Assembly: GCA_963971535.1 (NCBI GenBank)
Contig: OZ020588.1
Span: 128,687,583-128,751,582, forward strand
Direction: 5' to 3'
DNA: 64,000 nucleotides
Source of the DNA: Notolepis coatsorum
Lineage: Eukaryota; Chordata; Actinopteri; Aulopiformes; Paralepididae
Each line of letters opens with the position of its first letter. Position 1 is the first letter of the stretch. The translations under genes were made by a program, and so were the position numbers. The notes beneath the pieces are model-generated. The model did no database searches. It was not told the origin of the DNA and saw nothing but the letters and a program-made list of their open reading frames with translations. This document shows positions 26,320-37,599 of the stretch, piece by piece.

Positions 26320-27230
26320 TTTATAGATATCAGACAGTTGCTTGTTGCCCACCCACCTTGACCCAAACATCGCCATGTGTATCATCACCCTGAGGCCGAC
26401 ATTACACAGACAAATACATGCAACATAACAGCAGTTGCAGGTTGCAGATGATGTCATTTACAAGTTACAGACAAGTTTCTTGTTAGTTGCATGAAAAAGC
26501 TTGTTTAACACCAGCCTAAGGGCCATGATACTGTATATGGGGAATGGTTTGATGCTATAAATACTGAAAATATTGCCTTCACATTCTCTGAACATATATT
26601 GCCTCATGTTTTTCATGTGGGGACCCAACAGAAATAGACCTGTCACAACTCTCAAGTTTGAGAAGTCAGGCATTAGTGTCCAGCAGAAGGAAAGGGAAGG
26701 ATTATGACGTACGAGTTGTAGAGGTCATTCCCCTGCTGTGATTCCATGATTTACCATTCATTTGACCATAATGTACCCCTGACCTTTTTTTTGCCTTGAT
26801 AAATTGTGATTAGTTTACAACAGTCTGGCATTCTGGGTCTATCAGTAGGTTCCAGTTCATATGAAATGGTAATATCCCCTCCCACAGCCACAGTGTGTGG
26901 GACCTCAGTACTCTGCCGTATAACTTTACTGTAAATACCAAAAAGTGAGATAGAGTAGATAGTTATTTCAAATGTCTGTTTTGTTTGTCAAAAGTGTGAG
27001 AGCTATCTTAACTGTTACAAGGGCTATATGAATTGTTAACAGTGTTACCAAACTTTACACAATAATGCAATAAAGATACTTTATGATCGGGAGTTTGTAT
27101 GATGTGTGACAGTATAGTGATGTCAACATGGTCATGGCTAGAAGGAATTTCGTTTAAATGCATTATAACTTTGATCACAGAAGTCATGTTTTTCATCTCT
27201 AGTTTAGGTTAAGGTGTGGCGTAATGTCTC
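26320..27230. other. No gene seen
   Basis: No recognisable coding domain or element ends. Confidence 0.4.
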
Positions 27231-27239
27231 CAGTTAGGT

Positions 27240-27560
27240 TAAAGGAACATGCCAACATTATGGGAAATGTGCTTACTGTCTTCTGCAGAGTCAGACAAGA
27301 AGATAGATACCAATTTCCTCTCTGCGTTCAGTAGAAAGCTATCCGGCTGCAAGCTAGCATGGCTAGCACAAATTAATGGAAGTGGATATGGACCACTAAC
27401 CTAGCTTAAAACAACAGGAGTGTTTATGGCCAACAGCTAGGCTAGCAGTCCATATCCGCTTCCATTCATTTGTGCTATGCTGGGCTAACTTGCAGCCGGA
27501 TATCTTTCTACTGAACGCACAGAAAGAAAATTGGGTGAACATCTATGAAATAGGGATACT
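27240..27560. mobile_element. Palindromic MITE (AAAGGAACATGCC)
   Basis: Opens aaaggaacatgccaac. Arms cgttcagtagaaagctatcc (27325-27345) and ggatatctttctactgaacg (~27498-27517) pair, as do ggaagtggatatggac and gtccatatccgcttcc. A familiar teleost MITE layout; superfamily not assigned. Confidence 0.7.
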
Positions 27561-27699
27561 GTACCATGTAGTCATGGCCAGTCAATGTGTATACAATGTG
27601 TACCTCTATTTTTTGGGCTTTTTTTGGAGTATAATCAGCCTAATTACCATTGAAATAGGATGGTTTGGTCACAGTACAGCCACCTCACAATTTGTGGTT

Positions 27700-28110
27700 C
27701 AGAGGGCAAGCAGACTGGATATGATCAACTACGTCAAGGTTTCCACTCCAGTATAGCGTCCAGCTTTTTCATCGTCCTCCTCTCTACCACCACCTTTAAC
27801 CAGGTCGACCCCCACTACGGAGCTGGCCTTCCTCACCAGCTTGTTCAATTTGTTCGTTTTGAGTTGTCTGTGGCCCCTCCAACATATGGCGAAGAAGAGG
27901 ATGCTGGCTACTACAGACTGGTAAAATGACTGCAGCAGCCTATTACAGTCTCCTCAGGAAGAACAGTCAGCTATGTCCCTTCCTGTAGATGGCCTTGTGT
28001 TGTCTAACCAGTCCAGTTTACTGTTCAAGTAAACTCCCAGGAAATTGGTATCCACCATCTCCACCTCCTCTGCTTGGTTAGTGATGGGAGTTTGATATAA
28101 GCACACCATA
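27700..28110 (-). mobile_element. LINE ORF fragment (KLVRKASSVVG family)
   Basis: Minus-strand blocks LGVYLNSKLDWLDNT, LLQSFYQSVVAS and NKLNKLVRKASSVVGVDL are the C-terminal region of a jockey-group LINE. Same family as 51351-53160. Decayed. Confidence 0.75.
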
Positions 28111-28138
28111 TAGCTGATCAATCCCAATTACCGTGCAC

Positions 28139-28516
28139 TAGGGATGTCCGATATTATCGGCCTACCGATATTATCGGCCGATATTGGCATTAAAATGTGA
28201 TATCGGAAATGATCGGTATCGGTTTACATTTTTTATATATATATATATTTTTTTCTTTACATTTATTTAACCTTTATTTACCCAGGCAAGCAAGTAAGAA
28301 CAAATTCTGATTTTATTTATTGTCAAAAGTAAGCATAATGTTGTGTTAATTCCACGACAAGAGATATGTAATTTTAATTTACCTGAAATTATTCCGTTTT
28401 TTGGGGGGGGGGACCCTGCATATATCGGTATCGGTTGATATCGGTATCGGAAATTAAGAGTTGGACAATATCGGTATATCGGATATCGGTAAAAAAGCCA
28501 ATATCGAACATCCCTA
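28139..28516. mobile_element. hAT MITE, second copy of the 22854 family
   Basis: Starts tagggatgtccgatattatc, with a short duplication of that end, and ends tatcgaacatccct(a). The G run and gatatcggtatcgg blocks match the copy at 22854. No matching 8-bp flanks are visible, so this copy is older or rearranged. Confidence 0.85.
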
Positions 28517-28519
28517 CAT

Positions 28520-29590
28520 TAAAATCTCTTCATTTACATAAAATAATCTGCTATATTTCTCTTGAATTTCCATTTATATAGTCTCCAAATTTAAGCCGCT
28601 CATCAATTTCAATACCAAGGCGCTGTAACCTTATCTCAACTAGTTCACCAGTGATCAAGGTCCGGGGGATGTCAGTTTTTTCATGTATTTAGAGAGGTCA
28701 GTGGTAAGGGTTGCCTGCAGTGCAGTGCCCCTGAGGCAGTTTGGGGTGAGCACCGTAGGCCTTCCAGTTGGCAGCACATAGGTGAAATACGACTGAACTC
28801 AACTGATCTCATAAACACCTCAACCAGAGGTGGCCAGTTCAAAATTATTTAAATCTCAGATTTATGAGCTGTTAATAGATTGCAATAATCTATTCCTCAA
28901 TTGCACTGGCCCTGGGTAGATAATTCAGTTACAGCCTATTTGCAAACATAGGCAATGCCAACCTCTTAACTGCCAACCTCTCAGTATATGACATTCTTCA
29001 TAATAACCAGGATTAAATTAAATTGTGCTGAGTTCCTTTTGCTTGAGGGATAAACTGATTTAAGGTGACACACACACACTGCCAATGTGAAATGGATTAA
29101 GAGCTGGTAGAGTGACCATTGACTTAGCTTTTATTTTATTTTTTTCAATTGTGGAGCACAGGACTTGATGTGAGTTCACCCAACAAATAGATATGTAACT
29201 ATTCCTTAATAAGATCTTCACCAAGGACACAAGAGAAGGGAGAAAATGTCTACATTTGCCAAGTCACCTGGATTCTTTGTGACCCTGATCTATTGCTGTG
29301 GCAGAGCACCTAGCAACTAGACACCTGCCACCCATTCACTTCAGCAGTGAATGCCAACAATGCTAACGGCTGTTTTTTGTTGTACCTTTTTACCACAATG
29401 TGACAAGTAACTGATGCAGACATCATCACTGTAACCGTCTTTGTTGTCCGTTGCCCTCTCAGGACTGAATCTCAACACCTTGCAGTTGACAAAAAGACAT
29501 TGCAATACCTATTCAAAGACTGAAGTCAGCTGATAAGAGTTTATGTGAAAATAATCAACAATGTGTTATGGGACAGCTGGCTGACTTTCT
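28520..29590. other. No gene seen
   Basis: Unassigned sequence; possible very decayed LINE at 28600-28700 but without firm blocks. Confidence 0.35.
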
Positions 29591-29594
29591 AGGG

Positions 29595-29995
29595 CAGTTT
29601 CTGGGGCTTCACTGAACATAGGGTAGTAGAGACAGGGGCTTCACTAAAGATGTGTAGGGCAGTAGAGACAGGGGTTTTACTAAAGATTTGTAGGGCAGTA
29701 GAGACAGGGGCTTCACTAAAGATTTGTAGGGCAGTAGAGACAGGGGTTTTACTAAAGATTTGTAGGGTAGTAGAGACAGGGGTTTTACTGAACATTAGTA
29801 GGGTAGTAGAGACAGGGGTTTTACTGAACATTAGTAGGGTAGTAGAGACAGGGGCTTCACTGAACATTAGTAGGGCAGTAGAGACAGGGGCTTCACTGAA
29901 CATTAGTAGGGTAGTAGAGACAGGGGCTTCACTGAACATTAGTAGGGCAGTAGAGACAGCTAGGGGCTTCACTGAACATTAGTAGGGCAGTGGGG
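29595..29995. repeat. 36-bp minisatellite, ~11 units
   Basis: Unit gtagagacaggggcttcact then gaacattagtagggca, alternating variants (gcttc/gtttt, gaacatt/aaagattt). Because 36 is a multiple of 3, it stays open on both strands (APVSTALLMFSE on minus), which is not evidence of a gene. Confidence 0.95.
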
Positions 29996-29999
29996 CAAG

Positions 30000-31650
30000 T
30001 TTACCTCATGCATTCAGATACTACAGTTACAGTATCATCTTTCACCACTGGGCCGTTGCCCCTTCTGACGCATGTTTGATTTCCTGTCAGGAAGTTCGGT
30101 TCAGAGGCCGAGGGTTGGGCCACGGTGTTTCAGCTATTTGTAGACTGAGAAATATCAGAGGCAGGAAAGTGGGGAAATACAGGAACAATGCAACATACTA
30201 GAAACTCCAAGGACATAAACATGAAAAACGTGACATACTGTATACAAACTCCCCGTGAGGAGCGGAGGGCCTGTAGAACCGCTCAAAAGCATTCCTGTCC
30301 TTGTGAGCCTCCGTCAAATTTACTCAACGACCATGTTGTGTGAAAATGTTGCCTTGGTTACGGCTTGTCTGGGTGCTTTGCTGGGCGGTCATGGTTACAG
30401 ATTTATTGGTTGTCTCTCTGTCTTGTTTGTAGAGTTGTTGTTGTGAAAGAAGGTGTGTGCTGCATGTACTTATTTGCTGCATTCCAATGCGGCCCAGACT
30501 GTGGGCCAGACATTGTTTAGTTTAGCCAAATACTATATTTAACAGACACAATAGACATGGCTTAGCTCCAATGTGTTAAGACCACAATATCTTGTTATTC
30601 TTAAAAGAAACGTGGTTGTAAAAAAAACACAGGCAGCGGTGTCCCTAAATAAATATATATAATACAATTCTAAAAGACAACACAGGAGTAAAATATAAAG
30701 CTTTTTGACAGATAATGGGACAAGGTCAATGTCACATTTCTGCAGGACAAAAATTATGATGGCAATTGGACAAAAAAATAAGTGAACTGAAGGGAGTGAC
30801 AGTATGGTTAATGCTTGTGTCTGAAAACTAAAGTGTTACACACTTACCAAATGGTCCTGTTCAAAAACGCCATACAAATATTATATGTTGAAATAATTTT
30901 CCACTTTTCTTTCTATACATCTTTTATTCAACTTCAGCCCTGATCATAACCACCAAATATTAAATTAATTGTTTAATTGCCAGTGTTTGTGATGGCATCA
31001 CAAATAACTCTTCCAACCGTGCGGTCCATCGGTGGACCGCAAATGACATCACGTCATAAATCAATCTTGTCTAGAGACTGTCTGACAAAAGTATCGTTTT
31101 ATTTTTCAAACGTATTCAAGTATAAACATCATAACCATGTCACAACAGCAGTTATAATGTATATTATCATCAATACGTTAGTTTACCAAGTGTTATTAGA
31201 TAGATTTTCGTTTTCATTTTGGTGTTGTTTAGTTCGCGAAAGTCGACCATTTTGGAAAATTTGAACGTCGGGAATTGTTTTTGCTGCCATTTTGAAGAGG
31301 ACACAGACAGCTTCCCAAAGGCCTCTATGGGGTTTCAAGCAAATAACTTCTGTATGCATTTTTTTAATATCTCTTATTACTCAGGATAATAAACCACAAA
31401 ACTTAACGTTATTGGTATAAAAGCGCAGTTAGTTTATCTTCCCTATTTTTAGCATGTAGCAACAATTAGATTTGAAATTAGTTTCAAAATGGTGCCACCC
31501 TGGCAAAAATAAAAAAGCGACTGTACATACAGTAGATTTCATTATCTGTTCTTATGCACGCCTGGTGATAGTAAATCCAAATTGAACTCATGCATTTGAA
31601 ATATAAGATTTGGCACAATCCATAAATGTGCAAATTGGCTATAATAAGGT
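30000..31650. other. No gene seen
   Basis: ORFs at 30255-30446 and 30977-31264 have no recognised domain. Likely ordinary intergenic DNA. Confidence 0.4.
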
Positions 31651-31998
31651 AATTTATAAGCCTGCTATTCTATATTCTATAATAATATTTCAAATAGCAT
31701 TGGTCCGGATGGGATAATTCAGTACTGTATCTACAAAACCTTCTGTTTAATCATCTTCCCTTTATTCATTTCCCTTTATTCATTTCCTTAGATTCTTTGT
31801 ACACATGATCTCAAGAAGGTACTGAACGAGATCAGTGGCAGTTTTTCATGTCTGGCCATTTTTAGCATGGTGTTATTCACTGTCAAAGATGCAAAGAAAA
31901 ATCACAATTCATATTCTCCTTTGTTTCATCACAATTTAAGCAAGCCTAGTAATAGACACAATATTTCTGACACTGGGAATACATTCACTGAGGTTTCA

Positions 31999-33457
31999 TC
32001 CTAGAGGCAAATCTTTCTTGTGACAAAATGGCATCCAAGGTAATAAAAAAAGTCAACCAACGAACTAGATTCTTGTACCAGATCTCCTCTCTGGTAAACA
32101 AGAATACCCTGAAGACTCTGGCAGGAGCACTAATTCAAGGGTACTACTACTATGCTTGCACCTCATGGTACCAAAGCACCTCAAAGGCGCTAAAAACAAG
32201 ATTGCAAACATCACAAAACAAACTGGTCAGACTTCTACTTGACCTTACCCCTAGAACCCACCTCACCCCTGCCCACTTTGACTACCTAGGATGGCTTAGA
32301 GTAGACAACAGAGTGCAGCAACTTGCAATGGGCCTGGTCTACAAGATACACTATACGACTAAGATACCCATGTACATGTCAAAATACTTCCCAAAGGTCA
32401 GTGAATACCACGACCACAACACCAGAGGAAGCTCAACAAATCATGTTAAACCCAGATTCAACTCAAACAAGGGACTAAACACGTTTCGCAATTATGCCAC
32501 ATCAATGTGGAACGCCCTACCCAAAGCTGTAAAGGAATGTGAATCCCTACCCACATTCAAAACCGCTCTTTTTTTTATCTACTTTTTCTCCCCATTTTCT
32601 ATTTTTCTCCCTTCCCCAATGGAGTGGATGAAGCCTTGCATCACGTGTCCCCTCCGGTACTCGAGGAGGCAGCCGTCGCATCTTTTCACCTGCACAGCGC
32701 GATCTCTCAGCGGCGAGGGTCTGCGTGGGAGGGACACGCCGCCCCTGCCGCTTCCTGATTCTACTGCGCAGGCGCACCAACCGACCTGTAGGAGTCGCTG
32801 TCCACAACGTCCGATCCCCACCCACCAGCTTCCCACCCCCTAATACTGCCAATTGTATTAGTATGAACGACCAGCCAAGCTGGTAGCAACGCAGAGAGCT
32901 GGGCTCGAACCCAGCGTATTCTGTGTTGGTGGCGAGCGCCGTGCCGACTGCGCCACCTAGCCGCCCCACATTCAAAACCGCTCTTAAAGAGCACCTACGG
33001 GAGGCTGCAATTAGAAACTGGCCACCGTAAATGTCCAAACCCCCCCACCCCCTCCTAATAGTCAGTCTCCTCCCCACCGTATGTATATATTCTCTCCCCA
33101 CCGTATGTATATTTCTCTCCCACCCACCCGCCCCCTCCTAATGTACAGTCCCCTCCCCATCATATGTATATACTCTGTCAGGATATATGGGTAACAGTAC
33201 TGTATATTTGCATATCGTATATGTCACAAATGTAACAGTACTATATACCTGTATGTCCCTATGCCATAATTGTCATGATGTCATATATGTTGTCGTGTAT
33301 GTCATAAATCTCACTATGAATTGAAAATGGGGGACCCTGATGTAAACAAGACAAACGTCTTTCTCTGGTCTGCATCCCCTTAACAATTGTGTGTATTGAG
33401 CCGTACTGTATTGTACCCATTCTGCAATCTAAATAACGTTTTTATTCATTCATTCAG
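31999..33457 (+). mobile_element. 5'-truncated LINE with (TTCA)n tail
   Basis: Open from the 5' junction: FILEANLSCDKMASKVIKKV, RTRFLYQISSLVNKNTLKTL, YYYYACTSWYQ, ending WNALPKAVKECESLPTFKTA. This is the C-terminal part of a jockey/CR1-group ORF2. The ORF is interrupted by a SINE at 32571-32965 and resumes as LKEHLREAAIRNWPP. The UTR ends attcattcattca at ~33457. Confidence 0.85.
32571..32965 (-). mobile_element. tRNA-headed SINE inserted in the LINE ORF
   Basis: Flanked by 20-bp duplications ccacattcaaaaccgctctt (32551-32570, 32966-32985). On the minus strand the head has A box tggcgcagtcgg and B box ggttcgagccc, then a body with aggagtcgctgtcc-complement and caggtgaaaagatgcg, and an A-rich end. 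The body matches the SINE at 46343. Confidence 0.95.
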
Positions 33458-33594
33458 GTCCATAGATGTCTCTAGATACCAAGAATATGCAAATAGCCTT
33501 GTAGAAGTGGAGCAATATTCCATTTACCTAGGTATGTATTTTAGGCAGATTTTCAGAAAATAGGACTCCGGGCTTAACACTTTGCCGCCCGACC

Positions 33595-35051
33595 GCGTGT
33601 ACCACTTCCGCAACGGATTTGATTTCCGGGGTTGGCCTGATTGGCCACGCCCCCGCGGCAGCCGCAGCGGCAAGCGCGCTGCCGTTGGCGAAAGCAGGAT
33701 GAGAGAGCGTAGATTTCGCTGTGTATCATTTAATCATTTATCATTTAACATTTGAAAGGCATACATTGTTGTCATACAGAAGTACAGAATACTTTTATCC
33801 AAAATGCTTCTTACTGTTACACTGTTAGAGACTGTGCTAGACAAATGAATGACTAATTTGGTCAGAAATAGCGTAACTAATAACGTTAGTAAGCACTGCT
33901 TATATGCTTATTATGTCTGCGGGGTACAGTAAATGTTTCTCCCGGTACATTCTGAAGAGCACACCGCTGTATGTTGGAGAACCAGCGGTCTTCCGCTCCT
34001 CCTCACTCGAGTGAGAGCAAAGCCGTGCGAGGGGGGCGGCACCTCAGCACAGCTCAGCCCTGTGTGACGCTGAGCAGGAAGGAGGAGATGGGAGTCCTTC
34101 CAATCGGAATATGTTGTTTCTTTACACATATGTTGGATTATGAATATGTCTTTATAGCTACAAATGAATGACTAATTCGGTCAGAAAGCAGTAACACAAC
34201 AGTTGCAATGTTGTATTACTGCTTCTCGGCATAAGCCCCAATAAGACCGTCACCAGAGCTCAGCGATGCCGCTCGCGTGAGCATATTCTCCCCGCTGGTG
34301 ATCGCAGCACGGAGGGTCGCGGACCAGCCTGGCAGCATAGCTATAAAGACATATTCATAATCCAACATATGTGTAAAGAAACAACATATTCCAGCCTGGC
34401 AGCATAGCTATAAAGACATATTCATAATCCAACATATGTGTAAAGAAACAACATAATTATTCCGATTGGAAGGACTCCCATCTCCTCCTTCCTGCTCGGC
34501 GTCACACAGGGCTGAGCTGTGCCGAGGTGCCGGCCCCCTCGCACGGCTTTGCTCTCACTCGAGTGAGGAGGAGCGGAAGACCGCTGGTTCTCCAACATAC
34601 AGCGGTGTGCTCTTCAGAATGTACCGGGAGAAACATTTACTGTACCCCGCAGACATAATAAGCATATAAGCAGTGCTTACTAACGTTATTAGTTACGCTA
34701 TTTCTGACCGAATTAGTCATTCATTTGTCTAGCACAGTCTCTAACAGTGTAACAGTAAGAAGCATTTTGGATAAAAGTATTCTGTACTTCTGTATGACAA
34801 CAATGTATGTCTTTCAAATGTTAAATGATAAATGATTAAATGATACACAGCGAAATCTACGATCTCTCATCCTGCTTTCGCCAACGCAACAATATTATTA
34901 AACAGCAGCGATGTGAAAGGCGAAGTGAACTCCAGCAGTAGCGCGCTTGCCGCTGCGGCTGCCGCGGGGGCGTGCCACGGTGTGTCACGTGGCCATCGCG
35001 GCCAATCAGGCCAACCCCGGAAATCAAATCCGTTGCGGAAGTGGTACACGC
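33595..35051. mobile_element. Giant foldback element with 9-bp target duplication (Mutator-like?)
   Basis: Terminal gcgtgtaccacttccgcaac pairs with gttgcggaagtggtacacgc. The arms span ~33595-34155 and ~34335-35051. Flanks are CGCCCGACC at 33586-33594 and 35052-35060, a perfect 9-bp duplication. Known: 8-10-bp duplications with long inverted ends are typical of Mutator-like elements. Arms differ by ~55 bp at 34888-34942 and the loop side carries a 67-bp tandem duplication (34324 and 34391). No transposase is visible, so it is non-autonomous. Confidence 0.85.
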
Positions 35052-35060
35052 CGCCCGACC

Positions 35061-35480
35061 ACATATAAATACGGGTTTCGAATCCATGCGTTGTGGACAG
35101 AATCACGTATAAAGCCGTGGCAAGTTGTTATTGTTTTTATTACATTTTAATAACCGGGTCAAGGTCGCGGAGCGGCACTGCATATATTCCCTAGTCTGTG
35201 AATTTGAGGATGTGCAATACCGGCCAGATCCTCTTAGGGGCGCCATCGCTCCACTGCAGTATGCCCTGTAGGCGAATGGATAACTTTTTTTTCCCCCTTT
35301 CAATGGAGATTTTTAGTACCCGGATTCTGAACCAGCATCTTGTACTGTGGATTACGCTTCGAAATCGCAGATTTCACCATGGAATAAGGGGATTTACCAT
35401 CAGCCAATGGACACATCGATCTACCAGATGCCGATCGATAACGGGGAAATGCTCTGGGGTATCTCACCGGCTCACGGTAA
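35061..35480 (+). promoter_or_regulatory. Weak promoter/first-exon candidate
   Basis: Seen: acatataaatacggg (TATA-like) at 35061-35075, relatively CpG-rich DNA, a pyrimidine tract and ttttag at 35316, an open 160-nt stretch (35317-35476) that reads NKGIYHQPMDTSIYQMPIDN then GEMLWGISPAHG, and a good donor cacg|gtaagat. The open length could arise by chance, and I recognise no protein family. Treat as a hint only. Confidence 0.2.
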
Positions 35481-36930
35481 GATCTTTTTCACATAAATTA
35501 CAGCCGGATCAGAGCTTGCTATGATACGCAACCAGCCGAGCAGCGTATGTGGCTAGTTACACGACCACTGTTATTGGTAATCAATAATAATAAACGACGT
35601 CCCCCCCCCCCCCCCCCCCTTTGATGCATACATGATTTTGGGACAGTCCCGATGATATGCAGTTTGAGTTATTTCTTTAGCATATGTAAAACGGAAATGC
35701 CGTTGAATATAACGTTAGCAGCTATTAGCCCTATAACTAGCCTTCCAGAAAATATACGAGACAAAATCCGCTATAATGCTTATATTCACGGCGCTATAAA
35801 ATTATAACCTATTGATGCATTTTCTTTTTCTTTAAGCCATTTTGAAGGGACGGTTTATGAACTCAATTGACAATGAGAATGGACAGATAGCAATACTATA
35901 AAGTATAGATTTAGCTCTACAAAAAGACACCGGTCTGTTGACAAAAGCTGGTCCTCAACCACTATATTAGACGCATCCCAGCGGTCGCCAATGTGTTAAG
36001 AGGTTAAAAAAACACACACAAATGTAAATATTTTCAATATATCAAATGCAAAGTGGATTTTTATTATTGGATTATTACAGGCTAGCATAATTATGTTAAT
36101 GGTTAGCAACAACACTGATTTTGATATACTTTTAGTTAAAAATAAATAATTTTTTAAAATACACACCTTTGCCACATATATTGGCTATACAAACATAACC
36201 ACTGCAAAGTTATAAAAAAAAATATAAGAATCTCAAAGGACCATTTTGTCCTTATCAGACACAAGGGTTAACTTAGCACTTGTAACAAACATTTTTAGAG
36301 TTTGAATCCCTCCCTTACAACTACTGAGTGCCAAGGTATGTATGTGTGTAGTGTACCATATGTAACCGCAGCCTCTCCCTCCAAGAAGAATGTTCTCTTT
36401 GCCGACTTAACCGGTCCAATTAGGATCTGTGGTAACCAGTAGAATCTTTAGATTCTTGATAGCTGCTTGTCCCCTAGTCAATAAAGACTATTGTATAGTC
36501 TAGTGTTGTTTTGTGTTGTGTTGTGTTGTGTTGTGTTGTGTTGTGTTAATGTGTTGTGTTGTGTTAATGTATTGTATTGTATTGAGTCATGGTTACATTG
36601 TGGGAGTCTGTGCGTTGTTTGTAGGGCAGACGAGGTAACCCAAACCTCTCTGGTCATGTTTCACATTTGACCACTGTCATTAGCTATTCTGGCCATCAAC
36701 TGGGAAAAGATTAGCCCTTATCAGCTGAGTCCTAGCAAGCATGTCCTTTGGTGTGGGAAGGAAACCTTGCAGTAAACCCTAACAGGGAGAACAGGCAAAC
36801 CTCACACAGAAATGCCACTGTTAGGTTGGAACCCATGACCTTCTTACTGTGAGGCAACAGTGCCATATGTGTAGTGCCATATTTTTATCCAGAAGGGAAA
36901 GGGTTGACCAGATATATTGAAAAAATCAAA
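35481..36930. other. No gene seen; C run and TGTTG repeats
   Basis: A C homopolymer at about 35600-35619 and a TGTTG/TATTG array at 36501-36596 are the only structures. The rest is AT-rich. Confidence 0.4.
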
Positions 36931-36939
36931 CTGTAGCTG

Positions 36940-37035
36940 ACTTTCTCAGATGTGCTGGGTAGCAACACTGGCGTGCCCCAAGGAACTGTGCGGTCACCTT
37001 TCCTGTTTACCTTCTACACCTCCGACTCTATACTG
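36940..37035 (+). mobile_element. Short LINE reverse-transcriptase fragment
   Basis: Reads SNTGVPQGTVRSPFLFTFYT and SDS, the GxPQGTVLSPFLFTLYTSD block of jockey-group LINEs. About 95 bp recognisable. Confidence 0.7.
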
Positions 37036-37039
37036 TATA

Positions 37040-37595
37040 TTGTATATGTATTTATATTCATTGATAACCTGTTTAATCTGTTTATTTTTACCAGGGTAGT
37101 CTAGGATTTAGTGAGGAGTATTGTATATTTATAGAGAGCAGACCTGGGTAGAGTATACATAGACCTGTTTGCTGTTTACAAACATAGAGTTTGAGCCAAT
37201 CAGCAATACCAACTGAGTCACGTGACTAATTTGCCGGCTACCTGCCTGAGCAGTACAACAGGGCTCTATGGAGAAACCATGACACTCTCCTGACTAAAAG
37301 TAGTTTCAAACGAAAACGGCTGGATGTCATTTAGTCAAATCAACATGGCTGTGAGACATGGCTGTCTTTCACCTTTTACATATCTAGCTCTGGCATGGAT
37401 TGATTGTTTAGATCGCTAGCATGGCTATACAAATATATTGTACTCTGCCCCGTTGTTCTGACCAGGATTATGTTCCTTTTGCCCCACTGATGCGTGTGCA
37501 CACTAACAGATGTATACAGCGAACATGTCTATATGTCTCACCTGTTCACTCACACAGAGATCCAAGTGCAGATCGGATATTTTTATTTGTATTAA
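37040..37595. other. No gene seen
   Basis: AT-rich DNA between the LINE fragment and the L1-like copy. The ORF opening at 37421 is chance coding without a domain. Confidence 0.35.
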
Positions 37596-37599
37596 CTAT

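Larger units (their letters stand above)
31660..33500 (-). mobile_element. Reverse copy of the TAGGGCTGTCAG hAT MITE interior, split by a LINE
   Basis: 31700-31998 and 33458-33500 are the reverse complement of about 2140-1870 (cagtactgtatctacaaaac, ctgacactgggaatacatt, gtccatagatgtc). The LINE at 31999-33457 separates the two parts. Terminal ends are not preserved clearly. Confidence 0.75.

Noticed and set aside
29589-29982. APVSTALLMFSE repeat protein
   Set aside because: 36-bp minisatellite open on both strands; no flanking coding sequence.
29595-29995. CRISPR-like regular repeat
   Set aside because: Units are contiguous without unique spacers, and the DNA is vertebrate.
32870-32965. Functional tRNA gene on the minus strand
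   Set aside because: The tRNA-like sequence is the head of a SINE flanked by target duplications; the same reasoning excludes 12600-12686, 46140-46216 and 46343-46415.
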